Made by a program: the position numbers and the translations under genes. DNA of 64,000 nt from an uncultured Acidobacteriia bacterium (GTDB lineage: Bacteria > Acidobacteriota > Terriglobia > Bryobacterales > Bryobacteraceae), in assembly GCA_903851195.1 (NCBI GenBank), contig CAINNJ010000009.1, positions 1-64,000 of the forward strand, written 5' to 3'. Under the pieces are notes generated by a model that saw nothing but the letters and a program-made list of their open reading frames with translations, was not told the DNA's origin and made no database searches. Of this stretch, positions 1 to 8,708 are shown piece after piece (within the stretch, counting starts at the first letter, position 1; every line of letters begins with the position of its first letter).

Positions 1-1
1 G

Positions 2-139
2 GTGATGCCGGGCGACAACGTCCAGCTGGTGGTGGAACTCATCACCCCCGTCGCCATGGACAAAGGCCTGCGTTTCGCGATTCGTGAAGGCGGCCGCACC
101 GTCGGCGCCGGCACCGTCAGCGAAATTCTCGCGAAGTAA
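2..139 (+). CDS. tuf: Elongation factor Tu, C-terminal end (partial)
   Basis: Only the last 45 codons are present; the gene begins before the window. The frame reads [19 protein letters not shown] and ends with [13 protein letters not shown] followed by VSEILAK, the typical end of EF-Tu domain 3. EF-Tu is the GTPase that delivers aminoacyl-tRNA to the ribosome. It lies 17 bases before rpsJ, the usual str-to-S10 junction, so the str operon (rpsL, rpsG, fusA) is probably just outside the window. Confidence 0.95.
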   Translation: MMPGDNVQLVVELITPVAMDKGLRFAIREGGRTVGAGTVSEILAK

Positions 140-156
140 GCGGTCTCAGGAAAAAT

Positions 157-480
157 ATGGCATTAAAAGATCGCATTCGCATCCGACTGAAGGCTTACGA
201 TCACCGGGTGCTGGATCAATCGACGTCCGAAATTGTGGATACGGCGAAACGTACCGGGGCGACCGTGGCCGGCCCGATTCCGCTGCCCACCTCGCGGTCG
301 ATGACGACGGTGCTGCGTTCGCCGCACGTCGACAAGAAATCGCGGGAACAGTTTGAGATTCGCACCCACAAACGGCTGCTCGATATTCTCGAACCGACAC
401 AACAGACGGTGGACGCGCTGATGAAGCTCGACCTGCCGGCCGGTGTGGACGTCGAGATCAAAGCATTCGGAAAAGGTTAG
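157..480 (+). CDS. rpsJ: 30S ribosomal protein S10
   Basis: This is a 107-residue S10 (NusE), a 30S head protein that also joins the NusB antitermination complex. The start [20 protein letters not shown] matches the family start and the length is usual (about 102-107). The body contains the GPIPLPT and HKRLLDI motifs and the VEIKAFGKG end. An AGGAAAA stretch precedes the ATG. It is the first gene of the S10 cluster, directly after tuf. Confidence 0.98.
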   Translation: MALKDRIRIRLKAYDHRVLDQSTSEIVDTAKRTGATVAGPIPLPTSRSMTTVLRSPHVDKKSREQFEIRTHKRLLDILEPTQQTVDALMKLDLPAGVDVEIKAFGKG

Positions 481-485
481 CAGGA

Positions 486-525
486 ACGCGCCGCGGCCGG
501 CGGGAAGCACGCCGGCCGCACGCGT
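486..525 (+). promoter_or_regulatory. GC-rich hairpin in the rpsJ-rplC leader
   Basis: A 10-bp perfect inverted repeat (493-502 with 510-519, arm GCGGCCGGCG) is enlarged by an outer ACGCG/CGCGT pair (486-490 with 521-525). No T-tract follows, so it is not a simple intrinsic terminator. A second small hairpin, CGCGG-TGCAG-CCGCG, lies at 599-613, just before rplC. The 149-base gap is the longest in the S10 part of the cluster and could be a ribosomal-protein feedback site; that role is inference. Confidence 0.4.
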
Positions 526-629
526 CAACCAGTTTGGAGCTCTGCCGGGAGCCTTTGGTAAACCGGCGGGCCATTCGTAATCCAGTTGATTGAGGAGACG
601 CGGTGCAGCCGCGTTTGTGGAAAAGAGAC

Positions 630-1268
630 ATGAGTCCAGGAATCCTTGGCAAGAAGATTGGCATGACGCAGGTGTTCCGAGCCGATGGGCAGGTGGTCCC
701 CGTGACCCTGCTCAAAGCTGGTCCCTGTATGGTTGTGCAGCGTAAAACACCGGCGACGGACGGCTATGACGCCGTGCAGCTGGGACTGCTCGAGTTCGTG
801 AAACCCAAACGGATCAACAAGCCGACCACGGGCCACCTGAAGAAGGCGGGCGTGGAAGGCGCGAAGTTCCTGCGGGAGTTTCGTCTGGACCGCGGCAACA
901 CGTCCGGCGACATGAAAGCGGGCGATCAGGTTCTGGTCAGCGATTTCCGGCCGAACGAAAAGATCGACGTGATCGGCGTGTCGAAGGGCAAGGGCTTTGC
1001 GGGCGTCGTGAAGCGGCATCATTTCCGCGGCGGCGAAGGCTCGCACGGTTCGATGTTCCACCGGGCCCCCGGCTCGATCGGCGCTTCGAGCTTCCCTTCC
1101 CGCGTGCTCCCGGGCACCCGGATGGGCGGACATATGGGTAACGAACAGGTGACTGTTCGCAACCTCGAAATCATTGATGTGGACACCGAGGACAACGTAC
1201 TGGTCGTGAAGGGCGCGGTTCCTGGCCCCAACGGCGGCTACGTCATCGTCCGGAGGGCCAAGAGGTAA
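630..1268 (+). CDS. rplC: 50S ribosomal protein L3
   Basis: L3 is an early-assembly 23S rRNA-binding protein near the peptidyl transferase centre. At 212 residues it has the family start [16 protein letters not shown] and the conserved basic loop [12 protein letters not shown] with MGGHMGNE. The ATG at 630 is chosen because L3 proteins begin at this motif. A GTG at 603, in frame and preceded by GAGGAG at 592-597, would add nine residues (MQPRLWKRD). That GTG sits inside a 5-bp hairpin (599-613). The rplD ATG follows directly. Confidence 0.95.
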   Translation: MSPGILGKKIGMTQVFRADGQVVPVTLLKAGPCMVVQRKTPATDGYDAVQLGLLEFVKPKRINKPTTGHLKKAGVEGAKFLREFRLDRGNTSGDMKAGDQVLVSDFRPNEKIDVIGVSKGKGFAGVVKRHHFRGGEGSHGSMFHRAPGSIGASSFPSRVLPGTRMGGHMGNEQVTVRNLEIIDVDTEDNVLVVKGAVPGPNGGYVIVRRAKR

Positions 1269-1270
1269 TC

Positions 1271-1939
1271 ATGCCCAAGGTAGATGTAGTCGATCTGAAC
1301 AATCAGAAAGTCGGCGAAGTGGAACTGGCCGACGTCGTCTTCGGGGCGGAAGTCAACGAAGATTTGCTGTACGAGTCGGTCCGCCATTATCTGGCGGGCA
1401 AGCGCGCGGGCACGCACAAAGTCAAGACGCGCCACGAAGTCGCCGGCTCCGGCAAGAAGCTCTGGAAGCAGAAAGGCACCGGCCGCGCCCGTATGGGTTC
1501 GGTACGCAGCCCGATCTGGCGCCATGGTGGCACGGTTCACGGACCGGTGCCGCGCGATTATTCCTATAAGCTGCCGCGCAAGATGCAGTTGGGCGCGCTG
1601 CGCTCGGCTCTCTCGGCAAAGATGCGCGACGGCGATATCAAGATCATCTCGGCCTTCCAGCTGACGGATCACAAAACAAAGAGCTTCAGCCGCACGCTGG
1701 GCAAGTTCGAAGCCACGCGCAAAGTCTTGCTGGTGGAAGTGGACGAAAACCGGAATCTGGAACTGAGCGCCCGCAACATCGAAGGCGTGGAACTGGTCCG
1801 GAGTCACGAAGTTCACCCGTATCACCTGCTGGGCGCGCAACACATCCTGCTGACGCAGGCGGCGGCGCTGAAACTGAGCGAGACGCTGGCGCGTTCGGCT
1901 CCGCGTGCCAAAGCCGGCCAGCCGGAGGGGGAACTCTAA
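1271..1939 (+). CDS. rplD: 50S ribosomal protein L4
   Basis: L4 binds 23S rRNA domain I and lines the exit tunnel; in many bacteria it also represses the S10 operon. The 222-residue product shows the tunnel-loop region KKLWKQKGTGRARMGSVRSP and the basic KLPRKMQLGALRSALS segment. The C-terminus (SAPRAKAGQPEGEL) runs a little past the family core. It starts two bases after rplC, with GGAGGGG near its own 3' end serving rplW. Confidence 0.97.
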   Translation: MPKVDVVDLNNQKVGEVELADVVFGAEVNEDLLYESVRHYLAGKRAGTHKVKTRHEVAGSGKKLWKQKGTGRARMGSVRSPIWRHGGTVHGPVPRDYSYKLPRKMQLGALRSALSAKMRDGDIKIISAFQLTDHKTKSFSRTLGKFEATRKVLLVEVDENRNLELSARNIEGVELVRSHEVHPYHLLGAQHILLTQAAALKLSETLARSAPRAKAGQPEGEL

Positions 1940-1940
1940 G

Positions 1941-2228
1941 ATGACAATTCACGATGTTCTGGTGCGGCCGCTCGTCACCGAAAAAGGGATGACGAAGAAG
2001 GAAGAAGAGCGGACGCTCTGCTTCCAGGTTTCGGCCGACGCTAACAAGATTCAGGTCAAGCAGGCCGTCGAGAAGCTCTTCAGCGTGAAGGTGGAAGAGG
2101 TCCGGACGGCGAATTTCGAAGGCAAGCTGCGGCGCCGCGGCAAGTTCACCGGTTACAAATCCGACTGGAAAAAGGCTTACGTGAAGATCGCAGAAGGGCA
2201 GAAAGTGCCCGAATTCACGGAGATGTAA
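1941..2228 (+). CDS. rplW: 50S ribosomal protein L23
   Basis: L23 sits at the tunnel exit and docks trigger factor and SRP. The 95-residue protein begins MTIHDVLVRPLVTEKGM, the family signature, and contains ANKIQVKQAVEKLFSVKV. The ATG at 1941 has a GGAGGGG Shine-Dalgarno at 1923-1929 within the end of rplD; an upstream extension of the frame lies inside rplD and is not expected to be used. Confidence 0.96.
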   Translation: MTIHDVLVRPLVTEKGMTKKEEERTLCFQVSADANKIQVKQAVEKLFSVKVEEVRTANFEGKLRRRGKFTGYKSDWKKAYVKIAEGQKVPEFTEM

Positions 2229-2244
2229 GCGGAGGCAATGAACA

Positions 2245-3072
2245 ATGGCAATTAAAAAATTCAGTCCGACAACTCCCAGCCGCCGCTTCATGACCTCGGT
2301 CTCTCGTGACAACATCACGAAGCAGACCCCGGAAAAGTCGCTGGTGGAACCCCGCACCAAGTCCGGCGGCCGTAACAACACCGGACGGGTGACCAGCCGG
2401 TTCATCTCCGGCGGCCATAAGCAGAGCTACCGCGTCATCGATTTCAAGCGCGACAAGATCGGCGTTCCGGCCAAAGTCGCCTCCATTGAATACGATCCGA
2501 ACCGTTCGGCGCGCATTGCGCTGCTGCACTATGTGGACGGCGAGAAGCGCTACATCATCGCTCCGGAAGGTCTGAAAGTCGGCGCCACGGTTTCCTCCGG
2601 GCCCGAAGCGGACATCCTGGTCGGCAACGCGCTGCAGCTGCGGAACATCCCGGCCGGCACGATTGTTCACAACATCGAACTGAAACCTGGCAAGGGCGCA
2701 CAGATGGCGCGCTCGGCCGGCACACAGGCGCAGCTGGTCTCCCGCGAGGGCCAAGTGGCCCTGCTCAAGCTGCCTTCGGGCGAAGTTCGCCGCGTGTCCA
2801 CCGAATGCATGGCGACGGTGGGAACGGTCGGCAACAGCGATCACGAAAACGTTTCGCTCGGCAAGGCGGGACGTAAGCGCTGGCTCGGCAAGAGCCCGCA
2901 CAACCGCGGCGTTTCCATGAACCCGGTCGATCACCCGCACGGCGGTGGTGAAGGTAAGACCTCCGGCGGCCGTCACCCGGTCACCCCGTGGGGCCAGCCG
3001 ACACGTGGTTACAAGACGCGTAACAACAAGCGCACCGACAAGTTCATCGTGAACCGCCGGGGTAAAAAGTGA
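2245..3072 (+). CDS. rplB: 50S ribosomal protein L2
   Basis: L2 is the large primary 23S rRNA-binding protein needed for subunit association and peptidyl transfer. It is 275 residues long, the usual size. The hallmark [20 protein letters not shown] with its conserved histidines is present near the C-terminus, followed by [17 protein letters not shown]. The preceding gap carries GGAGG at 2231-2235. Confidence 0.98.
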   Translation: MAIKKFSPTTPSRRFMTSVSRDNITKQTPEKSLVEPRTKSGGRNNTGRVTSRFISGGHKQSYRVIDFKRDKIGVPAKVASIEYDPNRSARIALLHYVDGEKRYIIAPEGLKVGATVSSGPEADILVGNALQLRNIPAGTIVHNIELKPGKGAQMARSAGTQAQLVSREGQVALLKLPSGEVRRVSTECMATVGTVGNSDHENVSLGKAGRKRWLGKSPHNRGVSMNPVDHPHGGGEGKTSGGRHPVTPWGQPTRGYKTRNNKRTDKFIVNRRGKK

Positions 3073-3085
3073 GGCTTAGGAATTA

Positions 3086-3370
3086 ATGGGACGCTCCGTA
3101 AAGAAGGGCCCGTTCGTCGATACGCACCTCGAAGAGAGGATCGACGCATTGAACGCCAACAACGAAAAGAAGGTCATCCGTACGTGGTCGCGCCGGTCGA
3201 CGATTCTGCCCGAGTTTGTCGGGCACACCGTCGCGGTCCACAACGGCAAGAAGTTCATCCCCGTCTACGTTACCGAGAACATGGTGGGTCACAAGCTGGG
3301 TGAGTTCTCCCCGACCCGCACCTTCAAGGGACACGTGGCCAAGTCGACTGAGAAGTCGTCGAAATCGTAA
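3086..3370 (+). CDS. rpsS: 30S ribosomal protein S19
   Basis: S19 is a 30S head protein that contacts S13 and A-site tRNA. The 94-residue product starts [15 protein letters not shown] and contains [18 protein letters not shown] and PTRTFKGH, all canonical. The C-terminus ends with the short basic tail KSTEKSSKS. It lies 13 bases after rplB. Confidence 0.98.
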   Translation: MGRSVKKGPFVDTHLEERIDALNANNEKKVIRTWSRRSTILPEFVGHTVAVHNGKKFIPVYVTENMVGHKLGEFSPTRTFKGHVAKSTEKSSKS

Positions 3371-3379
3371 AGGAAAGCC

Positions 3380-3733
3380 ATGCCAGACAGAGCAAGGGAA
3401 GTCAAAGCGGAAGCCAGGCATATCCGAGTATCCCCGCAGAAAGCCCGCCTTGTGGTGGACCTGATCCGCGGGCGTAAGGCGAGCGACGCGATCATCACGC
3501 TGCGCACGGTGAACAAGGGCATTGCGCCCACGGTCGAGAAGGTTCTCCATTCGGCGATTGCCAATGCGCAGAACCAGAACGAAGACCTGGACGTGGACAC
3601 CCTTTTCGTTTCAGAGGCTTATGTCAACGAGGGGTCGCGCCAGAAGCGCATCCGGCCCGCTCCCATGGGCCGCGCATACCGGTACCAGCGGCGTACGGCT
3701 CACATCGTGGTGAAAGTGGCGGAGAAAGCATAG
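3380..3733 (+). CDS. rplV: 50S ribosomal protein L22
   Basis: L22 spans the exit tunnel and is a common site of macrolide-related mutations. The 117-residue protein contains RHIRVSPQKARLVVDLIRG near the N-terminus and the tunnel beta-hairpin KRIRPAPMGRAYRYQRRTAH near the C-terminus. The length is normal. Its stop is three bases before the rpsC start, so the two are probably coupled. Confidence 0.98.
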   Translation: MPDRAREVKAEARHIRVSPQKARLVVDLIRGRKASDAIITLRTVNKGIAPTVEKVLHSAIANAQNQNEDLDVDTLFVSEAYVNEGSRQKRIRPAPMGRAYRYQRRTAHIVVKVAEKA

Positions 3734-3736
3734 TCA

Positions 3737-4708
3737 ATGGGACAGAAAGTTCATCCATACGGTTTCCGGCTCGGGTTTAACAAACCGTGGCGGTCACGCT
3801 GGTTCTCGAAGAGCAACTTTCCGGAACTGCTGCAGGAAGATCTGGAGCTGAAGGAAGGGCTGCGCAAGCAGCTGAAATCCGCCGGCGTCAGTTCGATTGA
3901 AGTGGACCGCCCGGGCAACAAGCTCCGCGTCACGATCCGCACCTCGCGCCCGGGTATCATCATCGGCCGCAAAGGCGCCGAGATCGAAAAGCTGAAACAG
4001 GTGCTCGCGAAGAAGACCAAGCGCGAAGTTTTCATCGACATCCAGGAAGTTCACAAACCGGAACTCGATGCGCAGCTGGTTTCCGAATCGATCGCGCTGC
4101 AGCTCGAAAAGCGCGTGGCGTTCCGCCGGGCGATGCGCAAAGCCGTGGATTCGGCGCTGCGCTTCGGCTGCAAGGGTATCAAGGTTCGCGTTTCCGGCCG
4201 CCTGAACGGCGCCGAAATCGCCCGCAGTGAGTGGTATCTGCAGGGGCAGCTGCCGCTGCACACGCTGCGCGCCGACATCGATTACGGCTTCACCGAAGCC
4301 CACACGACGTATGGCGTCATCGGCGTGAAGGCGTGGTTGTACAAGGGCGAAATTCTGCAGAACGGCAAGCGCACGGTTCCGGCCGATGGCGAGCCGCGGC
4401 GCAACGAACGTCCGCGCGGAGACCGGGGAGATCGCGGCGATCGTCGCGGACCGCGTCCGGATAATCGTGGCGGCGGAGATTTCCGCGGCGGCGACCGGGG
4501 TGGAGATCGTGGTGGAGATCGCAGTGCGGAACGTCCGCCGGCACCTCCGGCCATTGGCGAGCCCGCTGCAGCCATGCAGGCAGCCCCTTCCGAGGGACGC
4601 CGGAGCGGCAGTCCGATCACGCCTCCTTTGATGGCGCCGACGCAGCCTTCGTGGAAGGACCCGGCGAAGCAGGACGCGGGCGGCACCGATTCAGGCAGCA
4701 AAGAATAA
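3737..4708 (+). CDS. rpsC: 30S ribosomal protein S3 with long disordered tail
   Basis: S3 shapes the mRNA entry channel. Residues 1 to about 215 are a normal S3: start [22 protein letters not shown]-type RNA-binding loop [15 protein letters not shown], and the C-terminal domain ending [18 protein letters not shown]. About 105 further residues follow (total 323, against roughly 210-240 for most bacteria). They contain tandem GDRGDRG and [10 protein letters not shown] units, then a Pro/Ala-rich stretch. This tail is an arginine-glycine low-complexity extension of unknown function. Confidence 0.96.
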   Translation: MGQKVHPYGFRLGFNKPWRSRWFSKSNFPELLQEDLELKEGLRKQLKSAGVSSIEVDRPGNKLRVTIRTSRPGIIIGRKGAEIEKLKQVLAKKTKREVFIDIQEVHKPELDAQLVSESIALQLEKRVAFRRAMRKAVDSALRFGCKGIKVRVSGRLNGAEIARSEWYLQGQLPLHTLRADIDYGFTEAHTTYGVIGVKAWLYKGEILQNGKRTVPADGEPRRNERPRGDRGDRGDRRGPRPDNRGGGDFRGGDRGGDRGGDRSAERPPAPPAIGEPAAAMQAAPSEGRRSGSPITPPLMAPTQPSWKDPAKQDAGGTDSGSKE

Positions 4709-4741
4709 CTGTTCGTTAGAGGATTTGGGAGATAGCTATCT

Positions 4742-5158
4742 ATGTTAATGCCCAAGAAGGTCAAATACCGCAAAGTACAACGCGGTCGCATGACGGGCAA
4801 AGCGTGGCGTGGATCGACGATTTCATTCGGCGAGTACGCACTGAAGGCGATGGATTGCGGCTGGATCACCTCGCGGCAGATCGAAGCGGCCCGTATCGCG
4901 ATGACTCGTTTTATCAAGCGCGGCGGCAAGGTCTGGATTCGTCTGTTCCCGGATAAGCCCATCACGAAGAAGCCGGCCGAAACCCGTATGGGTAAAGGTA
5001 AAGGCGCTCCGGAAGAGTGGGTGGCAGTAATCCGGCCGGGCAAAATCCTTTTCGAAATGGAAGGCGTGGCCCCGGATATCGCGGAAGAAGCGATGCGGCT
5101 GGCGGCTCACAAGATCCCGATGAAGACCAAGTTCGTCAAGCGGGAGGTGTCGGAATGA
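4742..5158 (+). CDS. rplP: 50S ribosomal protein L16
   Basis: L16 helps position tRNA in the A and P sites. The 138-residue protein begins [19 protein letters not shown] and contains [11 protein letters not shown]-like [14 protein letters not shown] and the [19 protein letters not shown] segment. A second in-frame ATG two codons later (4748) is the alternative start. The stop overlaps the rpmC start as ATGA. Confidence 0.97.
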   Translation: MLMPKKVKYRKVQRGRMTGKAWRGSTISFGEYALKAMDCGWITSRQIEAARIAMTRFIKRGGKVWIRLFPDKPITKKPAETRMGKGKGAPEEWVAVIRPGKILFEMEGVAPDIAEEAMRLAAHKIPMKTKFVKREVSE

Positions 5159-5379
5159 AGAAAGATCAACTCCGCGGGCTGGACCCGGCGGAAATGCAGC
5201 AGAAGCTGCAGGAGATGAGCGAGCAGACGTTCCGGATCCGGTTCCAGATGTCGATGGGACAGCCGGAAGGGCTTCGCAAACTGCGTGAAAATCGCAAGGA
5301 CCGCGCGCGGCTGCTGACGTACCTGCGGGAGCGGGAAGTGAAGGAAGCGACGCCGGTAAAACCGCAGGGAGTGAAGTAG
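5155..5379 (+). CDS. rpmC: 50S ribosomal protein L29
   Basis: L29 is a small two-helix protein beside L23 at the tunnel exit. The 74-residue product contains [20 protein letters not shown] and the [17 protein letters not shown] core. The ATG at 5155 overlaps the rplP stop (ATGA), indicating translational coupling. The C-terminal [13 protein letters not shown] is slightly longer than in E. coli (63 residues). Confidence 0.95.
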   Translation: MKKDQLRGLDPAEMQQKLQEMSEQTFRIRFQMSMGQPEGLRKLRENRKDRARLLTYLREREVKEATPVKPQGVK

Positions 5380-5382
5380 CAG

Positions 5383-5733
5383 ATGGCTGAAGCACAAATT
5401 CCGGCGAAGAACGATTCGCAGAACATCGATTCGCACAAAAGCGATTCGCGCAAGAACGAGAAGGTCGGCCCGGTGGTTTCGACCAAGATGCAGAAGACGA
5501 TCGTGGTGCAGACGAGCCGGCGCGTGCCGCATCCGCTGTACAAGCGTATCGTGACGAAGCATAAGAAGTTCTACGCTCATGACGAGAACGGCACCGCGCG
5601 CGTGGGAGACATCGTGCGCATCGTGGAATGCCGTCCGCTGAGCAAGCTGAAGCGGTGGCGCCTCGAGGAAGTGGTTCGCCGTTCGGCACTTGCCGGCGCG
5701 CCGGCCCCGTCCGAGCTCGACGTCAAAATCTAG
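5383..5733 (+). CDS. rpsQ: 30S ribosomal protein S17 with N-terminal extension
   Basis: S17 is a primary 16S rRNA-binding OB-fold protein. The family core begins near residue 30 (GPVVSTKMQKTIVVQTSR) and continues through HPLYKRIVTKHKKFYAHDE and RVGDIVRIVECRPLSKLKRW. At 116 residues it is longer than most S17 proteins (80-90). The extra N-terminal residues include three DS-containing units encoded by near-repeats of GATTCGCA at about 5414-5450. The start ATG is three bases after the rpmC stop. Confidence 0.94.
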   Translation: MAEAQIPAKNDSQNIDSHKSDSRKNEKVGPVVSTKMQKTIVVQTSRRVPHPLYKRIVTKHKKFYAHDENGTARVGDIVRIVECRPLSKLKRWRLEEVVRRSALAGAPAPSELDVKI

Positions 5734-5798
5734 TTGCAGTTCGCCGGGGAAGCGATTCCAGGGCGTTTGGTTTTTAAGGTTTAGGGAGAGAACCCACC

Positions 5799-6167
5799 AT
5801 GATTGGGATGAGAACTATCCTCGACGTTGCCGACAACAGCGGCGCACGGAGACTTTCGTGCATTTTACCGCGTGGCGGCGACCTGGGGCTCCGGGCTGGT
5901 CTCGGAGATGTCGTAACGGCGGCGGTGAAAGAAGCGGCGCCGGATTCGAGTGTCAAAAAGGGCAAGGTCGTGCGCTGCGTGATTGTGAGAATGCGCAAGG
6001 AAACCCGCCGCAAAGATGGCAGCTACATCCGCTTCGATTCGAATGCGGCGGTGCTCATCAATGAAGTGGGCGAGCCTGTGGGCACGCGTGTGTTCGGACC
6101 TGTAGCCCGCGAGCTGCGCGAGAAGAAGTTCATGAAGATCGTCTCGCTGGCTCCGGAGGTGATCTAA
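5799..6167 (+). CDS. rplN: 50S ribosomal protein L14
   Basis: L14 binds 23S rRNA and forms an intersubunit bridge; it is also the docking site of RsfS. The 122-residue protein is full length, beginning [19 protein letters not shown] and carrying [19 protein letters not shown] and [13 protein letters not shown]. It opens the spc part of the cluster. GGGAGAG lies ten bases before the ATG. Confidence 0.98.
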   Translation: MIGMRTILDVADNSGARRLSCILPRGGDLGLRAGLGDVVTAAVKEAAPDSSVKKGKVVRCVIVRMRKETRRKDGSYIRFDSNAAVLINEVGEPVGTRVFGPVARELREKKFMKIVSLAPEVI

Positions 6168-6169
6168 CC

Positions 6170-6541
6170 ATGTCTGCACTGAAGAAGAGCGATAAACGCG
6201 AGCCGGTCAAGATCCAGCTGCGCAAGAACGACCAGGTGAAAGTGATCGCCGGGCGTGACAAAGGCAAGACGGGACGCGTTCTGAGCGTGGATTCGGACAC
6301 GGGCCGGATCATGGTGGAGCACGTCAACATGATCAAGCGCCACACCCGGAAGAACCCGGCCAAGCAGATTGCCGGCGGCATCGCGGAGAAGGAAGCTTCG
6401 ATCGCGGTCTCGAACGTGATGATTCTGTGCGGCAAGTGCGGCGCGGTCCGGATCAAGCACCATGTGGTGGAAGTCCCGGGCGGCAAAAGCAAGCGGCAAC
6501 GGGTTTGCCACAAGTGCGGCAGCGCACTGGACAAAAAGTAG
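6170..6541 (+). CDS. rplX: 50S ribosomal protein L24, zinc-ribbon form
   Basis: L24 is an assembly initiator that binds the 5' end of 23S rRNA through a KOW motif, here DQVKVIAGRDKGKTGRVLSV. The 123-residue product has four cysteines in two CxxC pairs (residues 87, 90, 113 and 116), a putative zinc-binding pattern. It is longer than E. coli L24 (104). It starts two bases after the rplN stop. Confidence 0.97.
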   Translation: MSALKKSDKREPVKIQLRKNDQVKVIAGRDKGKTGRVLSVDSDTGRIMVEHVNMIKRHTRKNPAKQIAGGIAEKEASIAVSNVMILCGKCGAVRIKHHVVEVPGGKSKRQRVCHKCGSALDKK

Positions 6542-6557
6542 AAGGCCAGCGTAAGAC

Positions 6558-7100
6558 ATGTCAGCCAGACTCAGAGAACATTACACAACGAACGTTCTGC
6601 CCGCGCTCTCGAAAGAGTTCGGTTACAGCAACGTGATGGCGGTGCCGAAGATCGAAAAGGTCTGCATCAACATCGGGCTTGGCGAAGCCACCGGCAACGC
6701 CAAACTGATGGACGGCGCCGTCACCGAACTGGGCGCGATCGCCGGCCAGAAGCCGGTGGTCACGAAAGCGAAGAAGTCCATCGCGGCCTTTAAACTGCGC
6801 GAAGGGATGGCTATCGGTACCATGGTGACACTGCGTGGCGACCGGATGTACGAGTTCCTCGATCGCCTGATGAACGTGGCTCTGCCCCGCGTGCGCGACT
6901 TCCGGGGTGTTTCGCCCAAGAGTTTCGACGGCCGCGGCAACTACACGCTGGGCGTGCGCGACCAGCTGATTTTCCCGGAAATCGATTATTCGAAAGTCGA
7001 TAAAACCAAGGGAATGAATATTTGCATCACCACCACTGCGAAGACGGACGCGGAAGGCATGGCGCTTCTGAAGCAGATGGGCATGCCGTTCCGGCAGTAG
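6558..7100 (+). CDS. rplE: 50S ribosomal protein L5
   Basis: L5 binds 5S rRNA in the central protuberance. It is 180 residues long, the usual length, with [36 protein letters not shown] and the [19 protein letters not shown] segment. The C-terminus KQMGMPFRQ is typical. SD-like GGCCAG precedes the start at a modest distance. Confidence 0.98.
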   Translation: MSARLREHYTTNVLPALSKEFGYSNVMAVPKIEKVCINIGLGEATGNAKLMDGAVTELGAIAGQKPVVTKAKKSIAAFKLREGMAIGTMVTLRGDRMYEFLDRLMNVALPRVRDFRGVSPKSFDGRGNYTLGVRDQLIFPEIDYSKVDKTKGMNICITTTAKTDAEGMALLKQMGMPFRQ

Positions 7101-7116
7101 GAGAAGAAGAACTTTC

Positions 7117-7326
7117 ATGGCAAAGCTCGCGAAGATCGCAAGAGATATAAAGCTGGCCGTTGCGAAGAAAAACAAAACGCCCAAGCTGCAGTGCCGGCAC
7201 CGGAATCGTTGCTGGAGATGTGGACGTCCGCGCGGGTTTCTCCGCAAATTCGGCGTCTGCCGTCTGTGCTTCCGGCAACTCGCTCTCAACGGCGAAATTC
7301 CGGGCGTAGTGAAAGCAAGCTGGTAG
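7117..7326 (+). CDS. rpsN: 30S ribosomal protein S14, zinc (type Z) form
   Basis: The 69-residue product contains [19 protein letters not shown] and LCFRQLAL. Cysteines 32, 35, 48 and 51 make the CxxC-x12-CxxC zinc site of the short S14 paralogue. In genomes that have both types, the zinc form is used when zinc is plentiful; whether a zinc-free copy exists elsewhere cannot be seen here. Position between rplE and rpsH is canonical. Confidence 0.97.
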   Translation: MAKLAKIARDIKLAVAKKNKTPKLQCRHRNRCWRCGRPRGFLRKFGVCRLCFRQLALNGEIPGVVKASW

Positions 7327-7345
7327 GAAGGAGGTAAGGGCTCGA

Positions 7346-7741
7346 GTGACTAGTGATCCAATAGCAGATATGCTGACCCGTGTGCGCAACGCGATTACCG
7401 CGCGCCATCCGAAGGTCGACGTTCCGGCTTCCAAGCTAAAGACTGAGATCGCCCGTATCCTCAAAGAAGAGGGTTACATTGCGAATTTCAAGGTGGCTGA
7501 AGAAGGCGTAAAGAAAGTCATCAAAATTTATCTGAAGTACGCAACGGACAATTCTCCGGTGATTACGGAGATTCAGCGCGTGTCCCGTCCCGGTTGCCGC
7601 AGCTACACCGGCAAGGACGAGATTCCGCGCGTGCAGGGCGGGCTCGGTATCACGATACTGACCACGCCGCGTGGCGTTATGACGGGCCGGACGGCGCGCA
7701 AAGAAGGCGTCGGCGGCGAGATTCTCTGTAAAGTCTGGTAG
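7346..7741 (+). CDS. rpsH: 30S ribosomal protein S8
   Basis: S8 is a primary 16S rRNA-binding protein and the spc operon repressor in E. coli. The 131-residue protein begins with a GTG at 7346 (residues MTSDPIADMLTRVRNA) and ends GVGGEILCKVW, both canonical. A strong AAGGAGGTAAG Shine-Dalgarno lies at 7328-7338. A terminator-like hairpin follows the stop. Confidence 0.97.
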   Translation: MTSDPIADMLTRVRNAITARHPKVDVPASKLKTEIARILKEEGYIANFKVAEEGVKKVIKIYLKYATDNSPVITEIQRVSRPGCRSYTGKDEIPRVQGGLGITILTTPRGVMTGRTARKEGVGGEILCKVW

Positions 7742-7746
7742 AAGGG

Positions 7747-7768
7747 CGCCGCTTCCCGCGGCGTTTTT
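7747..7768 (+). terminator. Terminator-like hairpin inside the spc cluster
   Basis: The arms CGCCGC (7747-7752) and GCGGCG (7758-7763) enclose a 5-base loop and are followed by five T residues. This has the form of an intrinsic terminator, although it lies six bases after rpsH and before rplF, in the middle of an operon. The stem is only 6 bp, so it may give partial termination and tune downstream expression. Confidence 0.55.
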
Positions 7769-7800
7769 GTGCCCCCAGGAATTAAGGATTCGAACGACTC

Positions 7801-8343
7801 ATGTCCAGAGTAGGAAAGAAGCTGATCCCGGTCCCTTCCGGAGTGAAGATCCAGATCGGCAATAAATTGCAGGTGCAGGGCCCCAAGGGCACACTGGAAG
7901 TTCCGGTCCCCGAGGGAATACGCGTCCAGCAGAACGGGGGGAACCTGGAGATTCTCAGGGACTCCGACGAACATGCCGCGCTGCACGGGTTGACCAGAGC
8001 ACTGGCCGCGAACGCCGTAACCGGCGTTTCGACCGGGTTCCAGCGTCACCTCGACATCGTGGGCATCGGGTACCGCGCCGATGTGAAGGGCAGAATCGCC
8101 ATCTTCACGCTCGGTTACTCGCACCCCATCGAACTGCTGCTGCCGGAGGGTGTCGATCTGAAGATCGACAAACAGACCCATCTGGTGCTTTCCGGACACG
8201 ATAAACAGTTGCTTGGCCAGGTGGCCGCCAACATCCGCTCGCTGCGCAAACCGGACCCGTACAAGAACAAGGGCGTCCGTTACACCGGCGAAGTGCTCAA
8301 GAAGAAGGTTGGCAAGTCCGGCGCGAGCGGAGGTAAGAAATAA
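7801..8343 (+). CDS. rplF: 50S ribosomal protein L6
   Basis: L6 lies near the sarcin-ricin loop and factor-binding site. The 180-residue protein starts [15 protein letters not shown] and contains [21 protein letters not shown] and the end [20 protein letters not shown], all diagnostic. The 59-base gap before it contains the hairpin at 7747-7768 and then CCAGGAATTAAGGA, so it may be partly independent of upstream transcription. Confidence 0.98.
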   Translation: MSRVGKKLIPVPSGVKIQIGNKLQVQGPKGTLEVPVPEGIRVQQNGGNLEILRDSDEHAALHGLTRALAANAVTGVSTGFQRHLDIVGIGYRADVKGRIAIFTLGYSHPIELLLPEGVDLKIDKQTHLVLSGHDKQLLGQVAANIRSLRKPDPYKNKGVRYTGEVLKKKVGKSGASGGKK

Positions 8344-8345
8344 TC

Positions 8346-8708
8346 ATGATTCGCAAGATATCGAAAAACGAGATCCGCGAACGCATCCACACGCGCATCC
8401 GGAAACGGCTGCGCGGCACGTCCGAGCGTCCCCGTCTGGCGATTTTCCGCAGCGTGGCTCATATCTACGCGCAGGTAATCGACGACACGAAGGGCGTTAC
8501 GCTCGCGGCGGCGAGTTCGACCGAGAAGGGTCTGGCGGACGCGACCGGCGGCAATGTGGCGGCAGCCATCGAGATCGGCAGGAAGGTGGCCGAGCGGGCG
8601 AAGGAAGCCGGCATCGGCAAAGTGGTGTTCGATCGTGGCGGCTATCTGTACCATGGCCGCGTGAAAGCGCTCGCCGATGCGGCGCGTGAAGCAGGATTGG
8701 AGTTTTAA
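8346..8708 (+). CDS. rplR: 50S ribosomal protein L18
   Basis: L18 binds 5S rRNA together with L5. The 120-residue protein has the basic N-terminus [29 protein letters not shown] and the end [20 protein letters not shown]. The length is normal. The stop overlaps the rpsE start as TAATG (8706-8710). Confidence 0.98.
   Translation: MIRKISKNEIRERIHTRIRKRLRGTSERPRLAIFRSVAHIYAQVIDDTKGVTLAAASSTEKGLADATGGNVAAAIEIGRKVAERAKEAGIGKVVFDRGGYLYHGRVKALADAAREAGLEF

Noticed and set aside
603-629. GTG 603 as the rplC start
   Set aside because: The ribosome binding site is good, but L3 proteins begin at the 630 motif and the nine added residues have no family counterpart; recorded as an alternative only.
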